Positions 1 through 4,906 of a stretch of DNA of 8,025 nt are shown here, in pieces. The notes beneath the pieces are model-generated. The model worked only from the letters and a program-made list of their open reading frames with translations, ran no database searches and was not told the origin of the DNA. Positions within the stretch are counted from its first letter, which is position 1, and every line of letters starts with the position of its first letter. Source of the DNA: Ignavibacteria bacterium. Lineage in GTDB: Bacteria > Bacteroidota > Ignavibacteria > Ignavibacteriales > Ignavibacteriaceae. Position numbers and translations under genes: made by a program. The stretch is from the NCBI GenBank assembly GCA_030648225.1, contig JAUSIA010000368.1, positions 1-8,025 on the forward strand, in the 5' to 3' direction.

Positions 1-1422
1 AGATATATTGCAGGAAGACAATTGCCGGATAAAGCTGTTGATCTTCTCGATACAGCAGCAACGAGAGTTAAAATGTCTCTTACAAGTAAACCTCCAAAGT
101 TGGAATTGCTTATCAGCGATTTAAAATCAATAGATTTGGCAATTAACTCTCAGCAAAAAGATTCTGATTTGGATTTAAAAATAAACGAGGATGTTCTTAC
201 AGAATTAAGAGAAAGAAAATCAAAGCTGGAAATTGATATAAAATCAAATGAGGAAAGATGGCAGAAAGAAAGTGAACTTACACGCAAGCTGATGGAATTA
301 AGAATGAAAAAGTTTTCAGGCAACGGAGAGACAAAAGATCCCAAAATCCTGGAAGAAATTACAGAGGTTAAAAATAAACTAGGAGAGTTACAGGATCCGG
401 CTCCGCAGGTTTTTGCAGAGGTTACTTCAAATACTGTTGCAGAAGTAATTGAAGCGTGGACCGGAATTAAAGTCAGCAACATGACCAAGGATGAAATGAC
501 AACTCTTCTTCAGCTTGAAGATGATCTAAAGAAAAGAGTAATCGGACAAGATCACGCAATTAAACAAATCGCTGATGTTATTCGCGGTGCAAAAGTTGGA
601 ATTAAAAAGGAAGAAGGGCCAATTGGAGTTTTCCTCTTGGTTGGTCCGAGTGGGGTTGGTAAAACAGAATTAGCACGTGCGGTTGCTGAAGTTCTTTTCG
701 GTGATGAAAGATTTATGGTAACTCTCAATATGACTGAGTATCAGAATGAATATAACACGTCAAGATTGATTGGTGCTGATCCGGGATTAGTTGGTTATGG
801 AGAAGGTGGTGCATTAAGCGAACCTGTGAGAAGAAGACCTTATTGTGTTGTTCTTCTTGATGAAATTGAAAAAGCAAATCCTTCAGTAAAAGACTTATTC
901 ATGCAAATATTTGATCGTGGAATGCTGCAGGACGCCGACAGGAGAAATATTGATTTTTCCAATACTACAATTTTTATGACTTCAAATCTTGCTTCAGATG
1001 TACTTTTTGAAAAATATAATGAGGGAATGACTTCTCCCGATGATCTGCTTGAAGAACTGAGGCCATATATGAATCAACATTTCAGGCCAGAGTTTTTAGG
1101 AAGAATAAAACCAATTGTCTTCCTTCCTTTAAGTCATGATGTAATGAAACCGATTGTTGAAATGAAGCTTGGTAAAATTAAAAAGAGATTGCTTGAAAAT
1201 CGAGGACTCGAAGTTGAATTCAATAAAGCTATTATCGAAGATATTGTCGAATCATGTACAAGGGCAGAAACAGGCGCAAGGAATATTGATGCTATAGTTG
1301 ATCGGAAATTAGCTCCAGAAATATCAGCACAGCTTTTAAGCTTTATGGCTGAAGGAAAAAATCCTGAAAAACTTACGGTAACAAGGGGTAAAGATGGTTC
1401 GTTCAAATATAAATTTTCATAA
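1..1422 (+). CDS. clpV: ClpV (TssH), T6SS AAA+ ATPase, C-terminal half (5' end outside window)
   Basis: This is the C-terminal 473 residues of a Clp/Hsp100 disaggregase; the frame is open from base 1, so the true start is upstream. ClpV acts in the cytosol, pulling the contracted T6SS sheath (TssB/TssC) apart for reuse. The fragment begins at the end of the first ATPase module (R-Y-I-A-G-R-Q-L-P-D-K). A charged, helical middle region follows (about residues 25-130), then the complete second ATPase module: Walker A GPSGVGKT (643-666), Walker B VVLLDEIEK (847-873), sensor 1 T-S-N (979-987), arginine finger in F-L-G-R (near 1102) and sensor 2 G-A-R (1273-1281). Against ClpB, the N-M-T-E-Y-Q segment and the tail with T-G-A-R-N-I-D and M-A-E-G are ClpV-like, and vgrG lies next door. 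No frameshift is seen. Full-length ClpV is usually near 850-900 residues, so about half is missing. Confidence 0.93.
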   Translation, partial: RYIAGRQLPDKAVDLLDTAATRVKMSLTSKPPKLELLISDLKSIDLAINSQQKDSDLDLKINEDVLTELRERKSKLEIDIKSNEERWQKESELTRKLMELRMKKFSGNGETKDPKILEEITEVKNKLGELQDPAPQVFAEVTSNTVAEVIEAWTGIKVSNMTKDEMTTLLQLEDDLKKRVIGQDHAIKQIADVIRGAKVGIKKEEGPIGVFLLVGPSGVGKTELARAVAEVLFGDERFMVTLNMTEYQNEYNTSRLIGADPGLVGYGEGGALSEPVRRRPYCVVLLDEIEKANPSVKDLFMQIFDRGMLQDADRRNIDFSNTTIFMTSNLASDVLFEKYNEGMTSPDDLLEELRPYMNQHFRPEFLGRIKPIVFLPLSHDVMKPIVEMKLGKIKKRLLENRGLEVEFNKAIIEDIVESCTRAETGARNIDAIVDRKLAPEISAQLLSFMAEGKNPEKLTVTRGKDGSFKYKFS

Positions 1423-1443
1423 AATTAAAAAATTTAAAGATTG

Positions 1444-1538
1444 AAAGATTGAAAAATTAATCTCGTAATCTCCCAATCTTTTAATCTTGTCCCGCAGTTT
1501 GCGGGATCCCGCCGTGGCGGGGTAATTTTTCAATCTTT
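1444..1538. repeat. Composite palindromic intergenic element
   Basis: A perfect 16-bp inverted repeat flanks this element: aaagattgaaaaatta at 1444-1459 and its reverse complement at 1523-1538. Just before the left arm, an octamer aaagattg is repeated in tandem (from 1436), and relatives of it recur in reverse orientation at about 1474-1488. The centre holds two GC-rich hairpins that contrast sharply with the AT-rich surroundings. This looks like a dispersed REP- or MITE-like intergenic element rather than unique sequence. Only one copy is visible here, so its dispersal is inferred. Confidence 0.7.
1490..1521 (+). terminator. Paired GC-rich hairpins, possible terminator or attenuator between clpV and vgrG
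   Basis: The first stem pairs tcccgca (1490-1496) with tgcggga (1500-1506) around a 3-base loop. The second pairs cccgc (1508-1512) with gcggg (1517-1521) around cgtg. The T-rich run at 1523-1530 follows the second stem, as in an intrinsic terminator, but the run is interrupted by two A bases. The stems may simply be the core of the surrounding palindromic element, and vgrG could still be reached by readthrough. Confidence 0.35.
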
Positions 1539-1542
1539 TAAT

Positions 1543-1549
1543 AAAGAGG
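1543..1549 (+). promoter_or_regulatory. Ribosome-binding site of vgrG
   Basis: The sequence aaagagg lies 6 bases before the ATG at 1556 and supports that start codon. Confidence 0.6.
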
Positions 1550-1555
1550 TTTCCT

Positions 1556-3691
1556 ATGGTAACTTATAAATTCAATCAGCCATATTATGAATTACATTTT
1601 TCAGGATTAGATAAAGATGCTGTTTATGTTGCATCATTCGAAGCTGAAGAAAAAATTTCCGACCTGTTTGAATACAGGATTAAATTAATTTCTGAAGATC
1701 CCTTAATTGATACTTCAAAAATTTTAAATAAGCCTGCAACTTTTATGTTAAACAGGGGAGACGAAGATCCGATTAAAATTAATGGAATAATCTCAAGCTT
1801 TGAGCAATATGGAAGAACTACTGATTATGTTTTTTATAAAGCTGTTCTTGTGCCACGCCTGTGGAGATTGAGTCTTGTTTACCAGAATGAAATTTATCAG
1901 AACATGGATATCAAACAATTAATTGAGACTGTTTTGGAAGATGTTGGTCTCTCAGGTCAGGATTATAAAATTGATTTGAAAGCTAATTACTCCAAAATGG
2001 AATACATTGTTCAATACCGTGAATCAGATCTTAATTTTTTACAAAGGCGGTTAGAGCATCTTGGAATATATTATTATTTTCTTCATGAAGGTGATAAAGA
2101 TGTTGTTATTTTCACCGATGCAAACAGCAAGATTCCCACTATTGCCTCAGTAGAGAAAATCGGGTATAATCAGAACAAAGATCCTTTCGGTGAAAAAGAA
2201 TCTGTTCTCGAAATACTCTGCCGCGAGAAAGTTGTAACCGGATCTGTTCAATTAAAAGATTATAATTATATGTTCCCTGAAAAACAGCTTATGGCACAGA
2301 GCCAATTAGATAGCAGATATCCCGGGTTATATTATGATTTTGGAGATCATTTTGAAAATGAAAAAGACGCTGAGTATCTGGCAAAGGTAAGGAACCAGGA
2401 AATTCTGGCTGAGAGCAAAATCTATAATGGTAAAAGTGATTGCAGACTGCTAACTGCAGGACATAAATTCACTCTTGAAAAACATTACAGGGAAGACTGG
2501 AATGGGGATTATATTATTACAAAAGTTACACATTATGGAAACCAGGAAAGCCTTTTCGCACTGCTGCCTCAATCAACAAAAGTTTCATCAACTTATGAAA
2601 ATAATTTTGAAGCAATACCTGCTGATATTGAGTTCCGCCCTAAAAGAAAAACACCTATTCCTAAAATTTCTGGAATAATGAGCGCAAAAATTGAATCAGG
2701 TTCAGGCGATGAATACGCATTCATTGATGATTATGGTAGATATAAAGCTAAAATGCTTTTTGATCTGAGTGATAAAAGTAATGGAGAGGCCACTCTTCCA
2801 ATAAGGCTAACTCAAAACTATTCAGGTTCAGGTTATGGTGTTCATTTTCCAAATCGTGCTAATGCTGAATTACTATTTGCCTGTGTTGATGGTAATCCTG
2901 ATCGTCCGATTGGATTAGGAACAATACCGAATCCTTCTCAGGCTTCACCGGTAGTTTCTAAAAATAAAACACAAAATGTAATTAGGACTGCATCCGGTAA
3001 TGAATTTGTAATGGATGATAAATCAAAGGAAACACAGATTTTTCTTACAACTCCGGATGCAAACAAAATTTTATTTGATGATAAGGATGATAAAATTGAA
3101 ATGACTACTAAAGATAAGCATAAAGTTTTAATGGATGATAAGAACCAGAATATTACTGTTAAAAGTAAAGAGGGACATACCATCTTAATGGATGACAAGA
3201 ATACCAAAATTGAAATAACAAGTAAGAATGGCCATTTCATAATAATTAATGATAAGTCAGGTGAAGAAAAAATTCAGTTATCGGATAAACCTGGTAATAA
3301 TAAATTCATTATTGATATTACAAACCAGAAGCTTGTAATTGAAACCAAAGATGGAAGCATTGATATTCTTGCACCGAAAGGTGAAATAAATATTAAATCA
3401 AAAAATTTAAAAATAGAAATTGAAGAAGATACTTCACTCAAATCAGGGAATGTAAAATCAGAAGCTAAAAAGGATTTTAAAATTAAAGCTACAAATTTAA
3501 CCCAGGAAGCTTCGATGGATTTAAAGCAGAAAGGGAACAACATTACTTCAGAAGCCTCGATGGAACATAAATCTAAAGGATTAAATTTAACTATCGAAGC
3601 TGGAGTTAATACACAAGTAAAGGGGACTATGGTTACAGTTCAATCTTCAGGACCTAACACAATAAAAGGAATGCCTGTCCAGATTAATTAA
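1556..3691 (+). CDS. vgrG: VgrG (TssI), T6SS spike protein
   Basis: This 711-residue protein forms the trimeric spike on top of the Hcp tube and is expelled with it into the target. Residues 1 to about 350 are the gp27-like base; the family hallmark Y-I-V-Q-Y-R-E-S-D-L-N-F-L-Q-R-R followed by G-I-Y-Y-Y-F lies near residues 145-180. An OB-fold, gp5-like segment follows (about 370-465), with Y-G-V-H-F-P and D-G-N-P-D-R-P-I-G-L-G. The rest is a needle: lysine- and aspartate-rich repeats of about 19 residues (485-581), then four units of exactly 15 residues (647-706), ending P-V-Q-I-N, a usual VgrG tip on which PAAR sits. There is no fused enzymatic domain, so cargo must ride on the PAAR protein. 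The start is supported by an upstream aaagagg. The PAAR gene follows after 41 bases, so the two are probably co-transcribed. Confidence 0.95.
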   Translation: MVTYKFNQPYYELHFSGLDKDAVYVASFEAEEKISDLFEYRIKLISEDPLIDTSKILNKPATFMLNRGDEDPIKINGIISSFEQYGRTTDYVFYKAVLVPRLWRLSLVYQNEIYQNMDIKQLIETVLEDVGLSGQDYKIDLKANYSKMEYIVQYRESDLNFLQRRLEHLGIYYYFLHEGDKDVVIFTDANSKIPTIASVEKIGYNQNKDPFGEKESVLEILCREKVVTGSVQLKDYNYMFPEKQLMAQSQLDSRYPGLYYDFGDHFENEKDAEYLAKVRNQEILAESKIYNGKSDCRLLTAGHKFTLEKHYREDWNGDYIITKVTHYGNQESLFALLPQSTKVSSTYENNFEAIPADIEFRPKRKTPIPKISGIMSAKIESGSGDEYAFIDDYGRYKAKMLFDLSDKSNGEATLPIRLTQNYSGSGYGVHFPNRANAELLFACVDGNPDRPIGLGTIPNPSQASPVVSKNKTQNVIRTASGNEFVMDDKSKETQIFLTTPDANKILFDDKDDKIEMTTKDKHKVLMDDKNQNITVKSKEGHTILMDDKNTKIEITSKNGHFIIINDKSGEEKIQLSDKPGNNKFIIDITNQKLVIETKDGSIDILAPKGEINIKSKNLKIEIEEDTSLKSGNVKSEAKKDFKIKATNLTQEASMDLKQKGNNITSEASMEHKSKGLNLTIEAGVNTQVKGTMVTVQSSGPNTIKGMPVQIN
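3008..3298 (+). repeat. 19-residue repeats in the VgrG spike
   Basis: The motif hydrophobic-x-(D/N)-D-K recurs at residues 485, 506, 525, 544 and 563, with the last three intervals exactly 19 residues. The DNA still shows this as repeats of atggatgataa or atggatgacaa. These are presumably turns of the trimeric beta-helix needle. Confidence 0.8.
3494..3673 (+). repeat. Four 15-residue repeats at the VgrG tip
   Basis: Units start at residues 647, 662, 677 and 692 and follow the pattern N-(L/I)-T-x-E-A-(S/G)-(M/V) with a K-G near the end. The fourth unit is more diverged and leads directly into the P-V-Q-I-N terminus. Confidence 0.8.
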
Positions 3692-3717
3692 CAAAAATCA
3701 AAATTCTCTTTTAACAA

Positions 3718-3724
3718 AAGGAAG
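3718..3724 (+). promoter_or_regulatory. Ribosome-binding site of the PAAR gene
   Basis: The sequence aaggaag ends 8 bases before the ATG at 3733, supporting that start. Confidence 0.6.
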
Positions 3725-3732
3725 ATAAAATA

Positions 3733-4818
3733 ATGGGTATGGCAGCACGAATGGGAGACCCAACCGCACATGGGGGTGTTATTGTAGTTGGTTTTCCGAT
3801 GGTATTAATTGGCGGAATGCCTGCAGCAAGAATTGCAGATATGCATGTTTGCCCAATGGTAACAGGTATTGTTCCTCATGTCGGTGGACCAATCGCAATG
3901 GGAAGTCCGATGGTTTTAATCGGCGGAATGCCTGCTGCAAGAATGGGAGACATGGTCATTTGCGCTGGTCCTCCTGATACAATAATGATGGGCTGCCCTA
4001 CGGTTTTAATTGGTGAGGGAGGAAGTGGAAGTGGAAGCGGCGGCGGTGCAGGTTCTTCAGGTGCGGCTTCGGCTAAAGCTGCAGCTGCAAATGCTCTAAC
4101 AGATAATGTGGAAGCATCAACTAAAGAAGAGCATTGGATTGAATTTGAGTTTTTGGATAAAGCGGAAAATCCGGTTAGCGGAGTTCCGTATAAATTTGAG
4201 GATACTGAGAAAAAAGAGTCTAATAGTATAGTCCGTTCAGACGGTAAAATCAGAAGAGATGCTCTAAAAGAAGGTGAAGCTAAAGTACAGTTATTTTATG
4301 TGAGTAATGCTAAATGGTCGAAAGATAAGGCTGAGGTTGGAGAAAAAGTGAAAATGACTGCAGATGTAGATGGCTTTGAAAATGGAACTAAAGCAAATAT
4401 AGAAATTTATAAACGGGACATTAAAGGTGCAGATGTTATAATAGAAAATATTGAAGTTGAAGTAAAAGGTAAAAAAGTTGAAGCTGAATGGGAGTATAAA
4501 TATTCTTTCGATGAAAAGGATGATAAATCTGAAGAAACAAAACAGATTGAATACTCATCTCCAGAATATTACTTTGTGATTATTCTAAGAAATATGACAA
4601 CACGATCCGGATTATTGGGATACAAAGATTTTATAGAAATAGAATTAAGAGATGAAAATAATAATCCTATTCCGAACGAAGATTATATTTTATATTTTTC
4701 TAATGGGGAGGTTAGAAAAGGAAAATTGAATGGGAGAGGTTATAGGAAAGAAGAAAAAGTACCACCAGGATACTATGATATTAAATTTCCAAATCTTACA
4801 AATTTAAATAATACATAA
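3733..4818 (+). CDS. PAAR spike-tip protein with transthyretin-like and Ig-like C-terminal extension
   Basis: This 361-residue protein would cap the VgrG spike and attach cargo to it. Residues 1-95 are a PAAR domain opening with A-A-R-M-G-D-P-T-A-H-G-G. It contains an internal repeat (P-M-V-L-I-G-G-M-P-A-A-R at 22 and 59, a shorter third copy at 88) and conserved His and Cys residues (H13, H38, C40, H49, C77) that could bind metal. Residues 96-121 are a Gly/Ser/Ala linker. The extension holds a probable transthyretin-like segment (134-190), an Ig-like segment with A-K-W-S-K and A-E-V-G-E-K-V (193-265), and a clearer transthyretin-like domain (300-352) with D-E-N-N-N-P-I-P and P-P-G-Y-Y-D-I. 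No enzyme motif is visible, so I read the extension as an effector dock, not a toxin. Linked transthyretin-like domains are known as effector adaptors in T6SS spikes; which protein binds here is inferred from gene order. Confidence 0.9.
   Translation: MGMAARMGDPTAHGGVIVVGFPMVLIGGMPAARIADMHVCPMVTGIVPHVGGPIAMGSPMVLIGGMPAARMGDMVICAGPPDTIMMGCPTVLIGEGGSGSGSGGGAGSSGAASAKAAAANALTDNVEASTKEEHWIEFEFLDKAENPVSGVPYKFEDTEKKESNSIVRSDGKIRRDALKEGEAKVQLFYVSNAKWSKDKAEVGEKVKMTADVDGFENGTKANIEIYKRDIKGADVIIENIEVEVKGKKVEAEWEYKYSFDEKDDKSEETKQIEYSSPEYYFVIILRNMTTRSGLLGYKDFIEIELRDENNNPIPNEDYILYFSNGEVRKGKLNGRGYRKEEKVPPGYYDIKFPNLTNLNNT
3796..3954 (+). repeat. Internal duplication in the PAAR domain
   Basis: Two near-identical 48-base units (3796-3843 and 3907-3954) lie 111 bases apart. 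They encode P-M-V-L-I-G-G-M-P-A-A-R followed by I-A-D-M or M-G-D-M. This reflects the normal pseudo-symmetric build of long PAAR domains, and the third, truncated copy starts at 3994. Confidence 0.85.
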
Positions 4819-4906
4819 CCCGTGTCATATCTATCTATAAATAAATTTTGTAGATGAACCATTAAACCAACAAAAATTTATATTTATAATTTTAAATTAA
4901 AATAAT
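4819..4906 (+). other. AT-rich 88-base leader upstream of the effector gene
   Basis: This gap is almost pure A/T in its second half and has no purine-rich ribosome-binding site before the ATG at 4907. An in-frame TAA at 4898-4900 shows that the effector cannot start earlier. I see no convincing promoter, terminator or RNA structure. The unstructured AT-rich leader may itself allow translation, as is common in Bacteroidota-like genomes. Confidence 0.5.

Noticed and set aside
150..488. Open frame on the minus strand opposite clpV, with others near 1134-1406, 2938-3240, 3274-3543, 5990-6196 and 6979-7308
   Set aside because: These are antisense shadows of long, well-supported genes: Ser/Phe/Leu-rich translations with no recognisable domain.
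1..1422. Reading the first gene as the general chaperone ClpB
   Set aside because: The D2 segment N-M-T-E-Y-Q, the C-terminal tail and the adjacent vgrG fit ClpV better, although the missing N-terminal domain would be the decisive test.
1436..1490. CRISPR-like array from the repeated gattgaaa octamers
   Set aside because: The units are only 7-8 bases, adjoin or overlap without spacers of constant length, and belong to the inverted-repeat arms.
2475..2678. Second-frame open reading frame inside vgrG
   Set aside because: It overlaps the conserved VgrG body completely, and its product shows no domain or ribosome-binding site.
4120..4818. Toxin domain in the PAAR C-terminal extension
   Set aside because: The segment reads as repeated beta domains with linkers and no catalytic residue cluster, so an adaptor role is better supported.
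4840..4858. Bacteroidota-type -7 promoter element (TAnnTTTG) near taaattttg
   Set aside because: The match is off by one base and no partner -33 element is at the right distance; sequence this AT-rich gives such hits by chance.
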